Assembly: GCA_947072565.1 (NCBI GenBank)
Contig: CAMTIM010000003.1
Coordinates: 1-44,678 of the forward strand
Length of the DNA: 44,678 bases
Direction: 5' to 3'
Source: an uncultured Peptostreptococcaceae bacterium
Lineage (GTDB): Bacteria > Bacillota > Clostridia > Peptostreptococcales > Peptostreptococcaceae
Each line of letters begins with the position of its first letter. The first letter of the stretch is position 1. Both the position numbers and the translations under genes were made by a program. Shown here one piece after another: positions 8,063 to 15,701 of this stretch. A model generated the notes under the pieces. That model was not told where the DNA came from. It worked only from the letters and a program-made list of their open reading frames with translations, and made no database searches.

Positions 8063-9412
8063 TTATATTAATAACTTATCTAGCTCTTGTTTTGGCATAC
8101 CATTTTCCAATAATCTTTTTATTAATTTTTCTGATATATTATTTACTTTCTTAAATTGTCCTTTTATTATTGGTTTACCATTTTCTATTTTAGATTCTAA
8201 TATTTCATATTTAAATAAAGTTCGTAATTCTCTTTCTCCATTATTATTAATGATACACTCTGTAATCTCCATTGCTTTCCTTGTATTATCTTCAAGTTTC
8301 TTTAAGAAAACCACAATAGGGAATGCTTCTGTAACCATATCATATAAAGTTTTATCATTCATATCATATTTAGTCTTACAAAGAGTTACCATTCTTGAAT
8401 ATGTAGCTTCACATGAGTTGGCATGAGTAGTAGAAATTACTGTATGCCCTGTCCTAGCTGCTTCTTGTGCTGAGAAAGATTCACTACCTTTCATTTCTCC
8501 TACACATATATAATCTGGGTTAGATGTTAATGCAGTTTCTAACAACTTTTCTTGGTCTATACTCTTACTTTCGTCCTCGCTGTATCTAGTTACAGTGTGT
8601 ATTACATTATTAATTACTTTTCCATTTTCATCTTTTTTTACTAAATCAAATTCTCTAACATTATTTTCTATGGTAAATATTCTTTTATTATCTGGGATTG
8701 TACCTAAGAGCCAAGACATAACTGTAGTTTTACCACTACTTGTTGCTCCTGTAATGCACATACTAATTCCATATCTAAATAACACTTCTAGTGTATCTAT
8801 CATTTCTTTAGAAAAAGTTTCTTTATTTACAAAATCTTCTTTGTCTAGCTTTTGAGGATTTACAATTCTTATTGATGCAACTACACCAATATCATCATCT
8901 ATAACACCTCTACCTAACACAGTTATTCTTATGTTTTTTGATAGATGCCCTCTGACTATCGGCTGAGACATATCTAGTATCATATTAGACTGTCTTAATA
9001 GTTTTTTTATAATATCTTCTGCGTGTTTAGGAGATAAGAAATTTTCTTTACTTGGTAGTATATCTCCATTAGTATAAGTTATCTTAGTATCATCCCAAGC
9101 ATTTGTATTTATTTCCTCAATGTCACTACGATCAAGATAGTCCGTTATAAATCCAAACTCTGACATATCTCTATATAGCTTACTTACTAACTCTTCTTGG
9201 CTCAGTCCTTCTACATGGATTTTACTATCGTATATATATTTTTGAATATAAGACTTTATCTGAGCTTTTTTACTAGAATCACTGTTTCCATGTTCTTCAT
9301 GTAGCAATGAGGAAAATTTGCTAGAAATATATTTTTGAACCATATTTAAAGCATATTCAAATGAATATTTATCATTTACACTACACAGCTCTCTACTTAT
9401 AAATTTATTCAT
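8063..9412 (-). CDS. tadA: TadA/CpaF-type pilus assembly ATPase
   Basis: 449 aa from ATG 9412 (AAGGTAGGTG upstream). Secretion ATPase of the VirB11/CpaF class. The N-terminal domain has a PxVRGHLSKNIRITVLG-type segment, followed by Walker A GATSSGKT (about 222-229), Walker B-like ICVGEM (about 302-307) and the His box GHTVISTTHA (about 322-331). All key motifs are intact. It powers Tad pilus assembly from the cytoplasm. Its start overlaps the tadZ stop by 8 bp. VirB11 is rare in Gram-positive T4SS, and the neighbouring tadB, tadC and tadZ put this ATPase with the pilus and not the conjugation channel. Confidence 0.93.
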   Translation of the reverse strand: MNKFISRELCSVNDKYSFEYALNMVQKYISSKFSSLLHEEHGNSDSSKKAQIKSYIQKYIYDSKIHVEGLSQEELVSKLYRDMSEFGFITDYLDRSDIEEINTNAWDDTKITYTNGDILPSKENFLSPKHAEDIIKKLLRQSNMILDMSQPIVRGHLSKNIRITVLGRGVIDDDIGVVASIRIVNPQKLDKEDFVNKETFSKEMIDTLEVLFRYGISMCITGATSSGKTTVMSWLLGTIPDNKRIFTIENNVREFDLVKKDENGKVINNVIHTVTRYSEDESKSIDQEKLLETALTSNPDYICVGEMKGSESFSAQEAARTGHTVISTTHANSCEATYSRMVTLCKTKYDMNDKTLYDMVTEAFPIVVFLKKLEDNTRKAMEITECIINNNGERELRTLFKYEILESKIENGKPIIKGQFKKVNNISEKLIKRLLENGMPKQELDKLLI

Positions 9413-10214
9413 TTGAAACACCTACCTTCATTCTAAACTTACTAAATACATTACTCCTAGCTGATTTATTTTTTTCACTAATCTTTTCCTCGTTAATTAA
9501 ATCTACTACTGTTCTCATTTTCTGATTTAATTTGTTTTCTTCCTTTGTTTTTAACTTATAAAACAACTCAGTGCAAATACTTTGCTCTCTAATACCATCC
9601 ATATAAGGAAATTCAGCGTGTATTTTGCAAATATCTTTTATTGCATCCACAGCATCACTTTCTTTAAAATTAGATAATACATTTATGTGATTATCTATAT
9701 TAAATTTACTATTTTTTATAAGAGACACATTTGAATTAAAATAACTCCAACTCTTTAGACTTGATGTATTCAACCTAATGACCTTATCTGCTACTTCTAA
9801 TGCAATAGTGCTTAATAAATCAATTGAAAAAAAGCTAGATGTATCAACTATAATATAGTCTGCCATATATCTAAGGGTATTAAAAAAATCAAAAACTCTT
9901 ATATCTTGATATGTAGCATACGAAAGTATATTTTCATAACTTGCATATCCAACAAATGCTATATTATCAACATTATCTACGGTTAATGAATTTTTTAATA
10001 TTAAATCCCTAGTAAGTTCTACATCTGTTAATATATTACCTAAAGATTTAGAAGTATCAGCATTAGGGACTAAAGTTGGAACGACAGGACAAACATTATC
10101 TGTAAAAACAATAATCACACTATTTTTTTTACTTTTTAAAGCATTAGCTAATTTTATACTGAAAGTAGTTTTCCCACTACTAGGACTACCCCAAACGGAT
10201 ATTATTTTTCCCAT
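9405..10214 (-). CDS. tadZ: TadZ/CpaE-like localisation ATPase
   Basis: 269 aa. MinD/ParA-superfamily fold. The P-loop WGSPSSGKTTF (about 8-18) has the single-Lys form, and the segment DYIIVDTSSFFS resembles the switch/Walker B region. In Tad systems TadZ/CpaE positions the pilus machine at the membrane or pole. Ribosome site GAAGGTG. It overlaps tadA by 8 bp. It is a separate branch from the plasmid partition ParA at 15694-16455. Confidence 0.8.
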   Translation of the reverse strand: MGKIISVWGSPSSGKTTFSIKLANALKSKKNSVIIVFTDNVCPVVPTLVPNADTSKSLGNILTDVELTRDLILKNSLTVDNVDNIAFVGYASYENILSYATYQDIRVFDFFNTLRYMADYIIVDTSSFFSIDLLSTIALEVADKVIRLNTSSLKSWSYFNSNVSLIKNSKFNIDNHINVLSNFKESDAVDAIKDICKIHAEFPYMDGIREQSICTELFYKLKTKEENKLNQKMRTVVDLINEEKISEKNKSARSNVFSKFRMKVGVSNE

Positions 10215-10244
10215 ATAACTAAAAACACCTTCTTTCCAATTTAC

Positions 10245-10979
10245 CTATTTATTTAAATTAATTTTATTAATTATATTATTTTGAGCATCCATGTATTTTT
10301 GTACTTGCTTTTCTGTTCCCCTATAAACTAAGCTTACGTGCATCTTACTTGATTCTTCTAAATTTGCAATTAACTCTGTTTGTTGCTTATTAACCAAAAC
10401 AGTTATAGTAGTAGGTAATTCCTCTTCTGGATTATTCGTATCTTCCTTCTTGTCTACACCTACATCATTAGTTACTGCTAATACTTTTACATATTGCAAT
10501 TCATTTGGAGTATTTGTAATTTCTTCATTATTTTCATTTTTAATAGTTGAAATAACTGAAATTATATCTCCTGTTAAAAGCTTCCCAGATAATCCAGACG
10601 CAAAATTTGGAATAGTAAATGATATAGCTTGTTGTGATCCATCTAATCCATATAGATATTTATCTTCTGCTATAGGATTAGATGATAACTGTCTTTCTAA
10701 AACAGTATTATCTCTAACTAAATCAACTACTGCATATTTACCTATTACATCTTTCTTATCAAGCATTACACTTTCGGGTAATCCTCTTTGGCTTGTTTCT
10801 ACAACTTTAACTTTATCAACAGTTATTTTCTCACCTTTTTGAACTTCGCTTGATATACGCACAACCTCTACACCTTTTTGAAGAGATTTATTATATAAAG
10901 GTGTCACACCAAAACATATTACTGCTCCTAATCCTATCGCAATCAATCCAATCGTAGTTCTATTCATTCTTAATGCCAT
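10245..10979 (-). CDS. cpaB: CpaB/RcpC-like SAF-domain protein
   Basis: 244 aa. An N-terminal signal-anchor helix (about 9-24) is followed by a SAF domain (VRISSEVQKGEKITVDKVKV..., then GKYAVVDLVRDNTVLERQL) and a C-terminal domain with ITVLVNKQQTELIANLEES. CpaB/RcpC is an envelope component of Tad pili. In diderms it works with the secretin, which is absent here as expected for a monoderm. Ribosome site GAGGG. It lies between the prepilin peptidase and tadZ. Confidence 0.85.
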   Translation of the reverse strand: MALRMNRTTIGLIAIGLGAVICFGVTPLYNKSLQKGVEVVRISSEVQKGEKITVDKVKVVETSQRGLPESVMLDKKDVIGKYAVVDLVRDNTVLERQLSSNPIAEDKYLYGLDGSQQAISFTIPNFASGLSGKLLTGDIISVISTIKNENNEEITNTPNELQYVKVLAVTNDVGVDKKEDTNNPEEELPTTITVLVNKQQTELIANLEESSKMHVSLVYRGTEKQVQKYMDAQNNIINKINLNK

Positions 10980-11002
10980 ACAAATCCCTCACTTACTTTT
11001 TT

Positions 11003-11443
11003 TTATAAATAACTAATCATAATACTAAAAAAGCACCCAATCGAAAGATAAGGTACTAATGCAAACTTTAAACTATTTAATCTTTTATTTAGTATCAATG
11101 CTTTTATAACTTCTACAACTATAGCTATAAATAACCCTAATAAACTTGCAATGATAATACTTTCTAACCCTAAAAAAAGACCACTAGATGATATTAATTT
11201 AATATCTCCACCACCTATAGTCCAATCTTTTATAAAGTTAGGTAATATAAATACAATAAAGGCTACTATACAACCTAATGCTGAATTCAATAAGCTAATC
11301 ATATTTAAATTCAGCATTAGGTTTATTAGTGAAATACATAGTATTAAAATATGTATCCAATTAGGTATAACTCTTGATTTAATATCGACATAACTAGCAT
11401 ATATTAACATTACTAGATATATCGAGGTTAATATAAATTTCAT
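11003..11443 (-). CDS. tadV: Prepilin peptidase (TadV/CpaA type)
   Basis: 146 aa with five to six membrane helices. Both catalytic aspartates of family A24 are visible: Asp20 in YVDIKSRVIPN and Asp80 in GGGDIKL. The short form without an N-terminal methylase domain is the TadV/CpaA type. It should cleave the three pilin-like leaders of this plasmid. Ribosome site AAAGGA. A perfect 16-bp inverted repeat (11272-11287 with 11308-11323) lies within the coding sequence. Confidence 0.88.
   Translation of the reverse strand: MKFILTSIYLVMLIYASYVDIKSRVIPNWIHILILCISLINLMLNLNMISLLNSALGCIVAFIVFILPNFIKDWTIGGGDIKLISSSGLFLGLESIIIASLLGLFIAIVVEVIKALILNKRLNSLKFALVPYLSIGCFFSIMISYL
11272..11323. repeat. Perfect 16-bp inverted repeat within prepilin peptidase gene
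   Basis: Arm AACCTAATGCTGAATT at 11272-11287 and its exact reverse complement at 11308-11323, with a 20-nt loop. It could form a strong mRNA hairpin inside the reading frame. Confidence 0.85.
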
Positions 11444-11449
11444 ATAGCA

Positions 11450-11680
11450 TTATCCTTTATAATTAAATAAATCCTTCACACTTGAATCAACATTTGGCAT
11501 TATAACACTTTTAAATAATGTGTATATACCACCCATTATTAATGCCCCTACAACTACAACTATAATAATACCAACTGCTCCACCCATAAAGCCTTCACCT
11601 CTATTACATGCCAAACTTTTCTTTATTTTTTCCTTTGATACTTGGCTCTTTGATGCCATTTTTAATATTAAATTACGCAT
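11450..11680 (-). CDS. Major Flp-like pilin candidate
   Basis: 76 aa from ATG 11680, with AGGAGG upstream. A 9-codon longer form from ATG 11707 lacks a ribosome site. The basic leader ends in NRGEGF, then comes a strongly hydrophobic helix (GGAVGIIIVVVVGALIMGGIYTLF) and a short polar tail. This is the size and layout of Flp/DUF6133-like pilins. It is the first structural gene of the locus and lies just before the prepilin peptidase. Cleavage between Gly and Glu of RGE is the natural guess. A minor pilin role cannot be excluded. Confidence 0.75.
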   Translation of the reverse strand: MRNLILKMASKSQVSKEKIKKSLACNRGEGFMGGAVGIIIVVVVGALIMGGIYTLFKSVIMPNVDSSVKDLFNYKG

Positions 11681-11712
11681 AATTCTTTCTGCCTCCTGTA
11701 TTTTCAAATTAT

Positions 11713-11943
11713 TTAACTTGCAAATATATTTTTAAATAGCAAATCATCCATTGTTACATTAAATGATTTGGCTAAATTATAAACCGTTTCTAATCTAGTA
11801 GTGTTTACTTGCATATTAACTAATTGATTAGTTGTTTTATAATTAAGTTTTATTTTTCTTGATGTTTCTCTTATAGATAAATTATTTCTTTCCCTATAAT
11901 TTCTAACATTTTCGGAAATCTTATATTTCATATCCTTATTCAA
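11713..11943 (-). CDS. Small XRE-type HTH regulator
   Basis: 76 aa. Helix-turn-helix around NVRNYRERNNLSIRETSRKIKLNYKTTNQL, followed by VYNLAKSFNVTMDDLL, the usual XRE ending. The start is TTG 11943 or the ATG four codons in; neither ribosome site is strong. It directly precedes the pilin gene and is preceded by another XRE gene, so it probably controls the Tad operon of which it is part. Confidence 0.8.
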   Translation of the reverse strand: MNKDMKYKISENVRNYRERNNLSIRETSRKIKLNYKTTNQLVNMQVNTTRLETVYNLAKSFNVTMDDLLFKNIFAS

Positions 11944-11960
11944 TTTACCTAGCCTACTTT

Positions 11961-12170
11961 CTAAAGTTTTTCACATACAAATTCATCTACAGTTACGCCT
12001 AGTGCTAGAGCTAATTTTGCTATAATGTCTATATTATGAGAGTATGTTATTCTATTTTCTATATTAGATATAGTTAGCTTAGAAATTCCTGACTTGTCTG
12101 ATAGCTCTTCAATAGTTAAGTTATTTTTTTCTCTAAGCTTTATTAAATTCTCATATATTTGCCACTCCAT
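11961..12170 (-). CDS. Small XRE-type HTH regulator
   Basis: 69 aa from ATG 12170, with GAAGGGTGG upstream; in-frame GTG codons precede it. HTH segment NLTIEELSDKSGISKLTISNIENR and ending IIAKLALALGVTVDEFV. It is the first gene after the terminator at 12195-12231, so it heads the Tad transcription unit. Together with the next XRE gene it forms a tandem regulator pair. Confidence 0.82.
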   Translation of the reverse strand: MEWQIYENLIKLREKNNLTIEELSDKSGISKLTISNIENRITYSHNIDIIAKLALALGVTVDEFVCEKL

Positions 12171-12194
12171 TTTTTTCACCACCCTTCAATCTAT

Positions 12195-12231
12195 AAAAAA
12201 AAACACTCTAGTTAAATAACTAAGAGTGCTT
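12195..12231 (-). terminator. Rho-independent terminator
   Basis: Interrupted stem ACACTCTaGTTA/TAACTaAGAGTG followed by a T-run on the minus strand. It separates the 175-aa HTH gene from the Tad unit. Confidence 0.75.
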
Positions 12232-12276
12232 ATCTACAATTTATATTATTTTTTTAAGCAAAAGGCGTAAAACATA

Positions 12277-12804
12277 TTAATCATCTTCAACTTGTAAAAC
12301 TATACCTTCTCTTTTATAAAATGCTTTAGGAACATCTTTAACTCTTGCTCCTCGATTCTCATTAAAAACTATATTTCCATTTTTATTATAATCATAGCTT
12401 TGCCTATTCCAATTTAAAAATGAACTATTTGCCATATACATATTATTCATACCATCTATAGATTTCATTATAGATTTATTAATGTTTCTATTTTTTACAT
12501 GTTCAAGCTTATATTTTTTCAAATTTTCACTTATATATTCTCTCATATATTTATGATTAAATTTTAAGAATCCTGCTATTTCTTTTGCATTATATCCTTT
12601 TAAATATAAAGATTTTATATGGTTATTCAACTCTTCTTTTTTCAAAAAATCTCTTTCAGACTTATTTTTATTATGTATATCTCTACAATCTTTTAGATTT
12701 CTATTAACTGTAGCTCTTATTGTATTATTACTTATATTTAAAATATCTGATATTTCAAAAGAAGTATATCCTTTAATATACAATTCTTTTATCTTTTCTT
12801 TCAA
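12277..12804 (-). CDS. Regulator with two tandem HTH units
   Basis: About 175 aa from TTG 12804, which has GGGGGAGGG 7 nt upstream. A longer frame from ATG 12876 has only a weak site. Two similar HTH blocks, KIKELYIKGYTSFEISDIL and HIKSLYLKGYNAKEIAGFL, resemble sigma-region-4 or Trp-repressor-like modules. They are followed by a polar C-terminus. Its promoter (TTGACA 12980-12975, TACTAT 12957-12952) is covered by a palindromic operator, so the divergent XRE repressor probably controls it. It may be an activator acting on the Tad genes downstream. Target unknown. Confidence 0.7.
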   Translation of the reverse strand: MKEKIKELYIKGYTSFEISDILNISNNTIRATVNRNLKDCRDIHNKNKSERDFLKKEELNNHIKSLYLKGYNAKEIAGFLKFNHKYMREYISENLKKYKLEHVKNRNINKSIMKSIDGMNNMYMANSSFLNWNRQSYDYNKNGNIVFNENRGARVKDVPKAFYKREGIVLQVEDD

Positions 12805-12944
12805 TTGAATGCCCTCCCCCTTAAAAAAATATACACTATGGCAAATTTTAAAAAAGTGTACGTTTTGGTGTTGCATTTTTACAACCTTACCTATTCTATT
12901 TTAAGCATAAAACGCCATACTTCTACTTAATACGTTGATTCTTA

Positions 12945-12960
12945 TGATACTATAGTACCA
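12945..12960. promoter_or_regulatory. XRE operator over a -10 box
   Basis: TGATACTATAGTACCA matches the perfect palindrome at 13525-13540 at 15 of 16 positions. The minus-strand -10 TACTAT (12957-12952) with TTGACA 17 nt upstream lies within it, so binding would block that promoter. Confidence 0.78.
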
Positions 12961-13040
12961 TTTTTTACCATTTGTGTCAAATATTTTAACCGTTATTTTT
13001 TTTAGCAAAGATACTCTTTTTCTTTGTTTTCAGTTAATCT

Positions 13041-13052
13041 TATCTAGTATCA
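13041..13052. promoter_or_regulatory. Operator half site before the XRE gene
   Basis: TATCTAGTATCA shares the right half of the operator. It lies about 20 nt before the repressor ATG and suggests autoregulation. Confidence 0.4.
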
Positions 13053-13073
13053 TAAATTATGAGGTGCTTATTA

Positions 13074-13439
13074 ATGAAAAATAACTTTACTTTAGTATTA
13101 AAAGAGCTTAGAGAAAAAAAAGGTATAAACCAAACAGAATTATCACAACACTTAGATATTTCTCGTGCAACTTTATCCAACTATGAAAGTGGTCGTTCAG
13201 AACCTGTTTTATGTAATCTAATAAAATTAGCAAACTTCTTTGAATGTTCTCTGGATGAACTTGTATTTGGGATAAAACAAAATCCTTCTTTAGATTTAGA
13301 ATACAATAAATATTCTCATGAGCTTGGAACAGTATTAAAAAAACTTGATAAAATACCATTAGAAAGTATTATATCTTCTCTTCAAAGTATAAAAAAAGAT
13401 TTTGATGAAATCCAAGAATCTAAAAATGAGCAAATATAA
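13074..13439 (+). CDS. XRE-family repressor
   Basis: 121 aa from ATG 13074 (GAGGTG 7 nt upstream; an earlier ATG at 13059 lacks a site). The N-terminal HTH (NFTLVLKELREKKGINQTELSQHLDISRATLSNYESGRSEP) is a textbook phage/plasmid repressor domain. The C-terminus is a short helical dimerisation segment without a LexA-type protease. It is divergent from the 175-aa HTH gene and flanked by the TGATACTATAGTATCA-type sites. This is one of only a few plus-strand genes and a likely master switch for the adjacent units. Confidence 0.87.
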   Translation: MKNNFTLVLKELREKKGINQTELSQHLDISRATLSNYESGRSEPVLCNLIKLANFFECSLDELVFGIKQNPSLDLEYNKYSHELGTVLKKLDKIPLESIISSLQSIKKDFDEIQESKNEQI

Positions 13440-13444
13440 TAAGC

Positions 13445-13495
13445 TAAGAATAAGATTAAGTATTTATTTTAAATAATATTTAGTCTTATTTTTTT
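13445..13495 (+). terminator. Rho-independent terminator
   Basis: AATAAGATTA...TAGTCTTATT stem with a long loop, followed by eight T on the plus strand. It ends the XRE gene. Confidence 0.65.
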
Positions 13496-13524
13496 TCATA
13501 AAAGTTAAATATTATTTTAAAAGT

Positions 13525-13540
13525 GATACTATAGTATCAT
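13525..13540. promoter_or_regulatory. Perfect 16-bp operator palindrome
   Basis: TGATACTATAGTATCA is a perfect palindrome. It lies in the convergent gap between the XRE gene and the sigma factor gene. No good promoter is visible over it, so it may be an auxiliary site, or a decoy or looping partner for 12945-12960. Confidence 0.75.
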
Positions 13541-13715
13541 TTATATTTAAAAAATTTCTTTTAAATAAATCTTATTAGTAATATAAATTCAAATAATTAA
13601 TTCTTATATAAAAAATTTCTTTATATATTTCTCTCTTATAAAAACACCTTACATATATTAAAGATGTATTTAATGCTAATCTTGTAAACATTGATTTTAT
13701 TTTTTATATTATTTT

Positions 13716-14243
13716 TTAAACTACATCCATATAATCATCTTTAACTTTTTTTAAAGCTCTATTTTTTGCAGAATTTACAGCCTGCCTTGAAATTTTTAGC
13801 ATATCTGAGATTTCTACATCTGAATACCCCTTTATATATTTAAATATAATAACATCCTTCTGAACCCCACTAAATCGATTATAGACATACTCTTTAAAGC
13901 AAACATCTAATTCAATACTATTTTCCTCTTCATAAATTTCTTCTAGTTCTACATCAATAAAATATATGTTTTTTCTTATACGCTCTCTGCATAAATCTAT
14001 CGTTTTATTTTTTATAGATTTTTGGATGTAAGAAATTATTATAGAATCTGTTATCACTCTAAAATTAGTAAAATTAATCCGACCCATTAACTCAATAAAA
14101 AATATTATTAGATCCGTACTTCCTTCTTCATAACGTAAATCTTTACTCATTTTTTTAATCAATGGATGGAAATGGTTTATGAGAACCTCCAATGATTTTT
14201 TATCTCCGTTTTTATAATCATTTATTAAATTGTAAAAATACAT
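13716..14243 (-). CDS. TcdR/UviA-family alternative sigma factor
   Basis: 175 aa, with a GGGAGGGG ribosome site. Segments LIKKMSKDLRYEEGSTDLII, FFIELMGRI, YIQKSIKNKT and the region 4 motif KYIKGYSDVEISDMLKISRQ followed by AVNSAKNRALKKVKDDY closely resemble, from memory, TcdR of C. difficile (toxin), and hence the UviA (bacteriocin) and BotR/TetR (neurotoxin) sigma factors. These direct RNA polymerase to a few dedicated promoters. No toxin gene is present here, so the target may be the Tad/surface or conjugation genes, or host promoters. Two TTTACA motifs 10 bp apart lie upstream (14324-14309), compatible with the TTTACA -35 known for this family and with autoregulation. Confidence 0.88.
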   Translation of the reverse strand: MYFYNLINDYKNGDKKSLEVLINHFHPLIKKMSKDLRYEEGSTDLIIFFIELMGRINFTNFRVITDSIIISYIQKSIKNKTIDLCRERIRKNIYFIDVELEEIYEEENSIELDVCFKEYVYNRFSGVQKDVIIFKYIKGYSDVEISDMLKISRQAVNSAKNRALKKVKDDYMDVV

Positions 14244-14308
14244 TTTACCCCTCCCGAATACGTTTTAATTATTAAGTCCAATAAATAAAGACGAATTTAA
14301 GAGTTATT

Positions 14309-14324
14309 TGTAAATATTTGTAAA
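14309..14324 (-). promoter_or_regulatory. Tandem TTTACA motifs upstream of sigma gene
   Basis: The minus strand carries TTTACAAATATTTACA, two -35-like TTTACA boxes 10 bp apart, 66-81 nt before the sigma gene start. A matching -10 of the family (GTTATA type) is not obvious. The call is tentative. Confidence 0.35.
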
Positions 14325-14362
14325 ATATTTTCCCCATTTTTAGCTAATATAAGTTTTTAAAC

Positions 14363-14391
14363 AAAAAAAAATGTTCCCAGGGAACACTTTT
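14363..14391 (-). terminator. Terminator with TGTTCCC/GGGAACA stem
   Basis: Perfect 7-bp palindrome around one A at 14372-14386, A-rich and T-rich flanks, and a nine-T run on the minus strand. It ends parB. It is also a candidate partition site because it resembles parS. Confidence 0.8.
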
Positions 14392-14399
14392 TCACAAAT

Positions 14400-15701
14400 T
14401 TATTTTATTTTTTCTTCGTTCTTATATAATAAAATTTGTTCATTTAAAAATCTCAACTCATTTTCAAATCTATCCACTAAATCTAAAGTATCCTTATCCA
14501 TGATTTTATTATTAGCCATGAGACCTGCTATTTTTGATATTTCCAACCTTGTATTTCCTAATCTAATTTTCAATTCTTGATTTAAAGATGTGTCTTGACT
14601 CACATTTTTTTCATTATTAAGCTTTTCTTTTAGTTTTTTATTTTCTTTTTCAAATTTTAATTTTATTTCTTCTACTTTTTCATTAACTCTGTTATCTATA
14701 TCTACGTTTATGCTTTCATCTGCTTTTTTTATTTTATCTTCTAAATTTTTATTCGCTTCTGCTAACTCACTTTTATCATTTTTAAGTTTTTCTAATTTAT
14801 TTATTAAATCTTGCTTATCCTTATTAGAATCTTCTAATAGCTCTTTTTTAACCTTTTCTATTTCTTCATGAATATTATCTGCTTTTTCATTATTTTTTTT
14901 CTTTATTGCTTCTATTTCATTTAAATAAGCTTCTTCTTTTTCTAATAATTCTTTCTTTTCATTTTCTATCTTTTTAAATTCTTTTTTTATCTCAGATGCT
15001 TCATTTTTGCTTATATTAACTTCGTTATTTACTATGCTTAATATCGCTTTTTGATTTTCTATACTTAAGCTAGCAAACTCTGTAGCATTAGACATAGTAA
15101 GATTGCCTTTATCAAGAAGTTCTCTTAACTCTGGAATTAAATTATTACTTATAGAAGAATACTTTGCGACCTGTCCAGGACTTAAACCTACATCTTTAGA
15201 AATTAAACCTCTTATATCGCCTATTTTCCCACCTTGTGCTTTTTTTTCTTTGTATAATTCTCTTAGCCTTTCGATTTGTTTTAATTTATCAGCATCACTA
15301 AGCTCTCGAGTCTGAGCATTGGCTTGTATTAGTATTATTTCCGAATCTAAGTCCTCTAAATCAACTATTTTACAAGGTACTTGGCTATATTTCTTCTCAT
15401 TATTATCAACTAAACTTTTTAAGGCAGTGTATCTTCTTTCTCCACTTATTATCTCATAATTTCCATCATCTATAGGTCTAACCACAAGATTGTGATTAAG
15501 ACCATTTATAGAAATATCTTTTGCAAGTTCATTTATTGATTCAATAGGGTAGAAATTTTTACTATTTATTTTTATATTATTTATATCTATATAATCAAAC
15601 TTAAAGTTTTGTTTAGCATCTAAAAGACTTACCTTTTCTGTATTTTTAGAAATTCCATTTAACATTCCTTCACTTATGCTGAATTTATTTTTTTTAGTCA
15701 T
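14400..15701 (-). CDS. parB: ParB-family partition protein with long coiled coil
   Basis: 433 aa from ATG 15701 (AAGGAGG 9 nt upstream; start overlaps the parA stop by 8 bp). The ParB N-domain has IKINSKNFYPI and the nucleotide-binding box ISGERRYTALKSL. NAQTRELSDADKLKQIERL follows, then an HTH around VGLSPGQVAKYSSI. A long charged coiled coil (about 230-375) precedes a C-terminal helical tail. The coil makes it longer than typical ParB (about 280-300 aa). It binds a centromere and works with ParA to segregate the plasmid. Confidence 0.92.
   Translation of the reverse strand: MTKKNKFSISEGMLNGISKNTEKVSLLDAKQNFKFDYIDINNIKINSKNFYPIESINELAKDISINGLNHNLVVRPIDDGNYEIISGERRYTALKSLVDNNEKKYSQVPCKIVDLEDLDSEIILIQANAQTRELSDADKLKQIERLRELYKEKKAQGGKIGDIRGLISKDVGLSPGQVAKYSSISNNLIPELRELLDKGNLTMSNATEFASLSIENQKAILSIVNNEVNISKNEASEIKKEFKKIENEKKELLEKEEAYLNEIEAIKKKNNEKADNIHEEIEKVKKELLEDSNKDKQDLINKLEKLKNDKSELAEANKNLEDKIKKADESINVDIDNRVNEKVEEIKLKFEKENKKLKEKLNNEKNVSQDTSLNQELKIRLGNTRLEISKIAGLMANNKIMDKDTLDLVDRFENELRFLNEQILLYKNEEKIK

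Noticed and set aside
8063-9412. VirB11 ATPase of the conjugation channel
   Set aside because: Gram-positive T4SS usually lack VirB11. The flanking tadZ, tadB and tadC and the overlap with tadZ assign it to the Tad pilus.
12805-12876. N-terminal extension of the two-HTH regulator from ATG 12876
   Set aside because: Weak ribosome site. TTG 12804 has GGGGGAGGG at good spacing, and the extension lacks similarity to the repeated HTH units.
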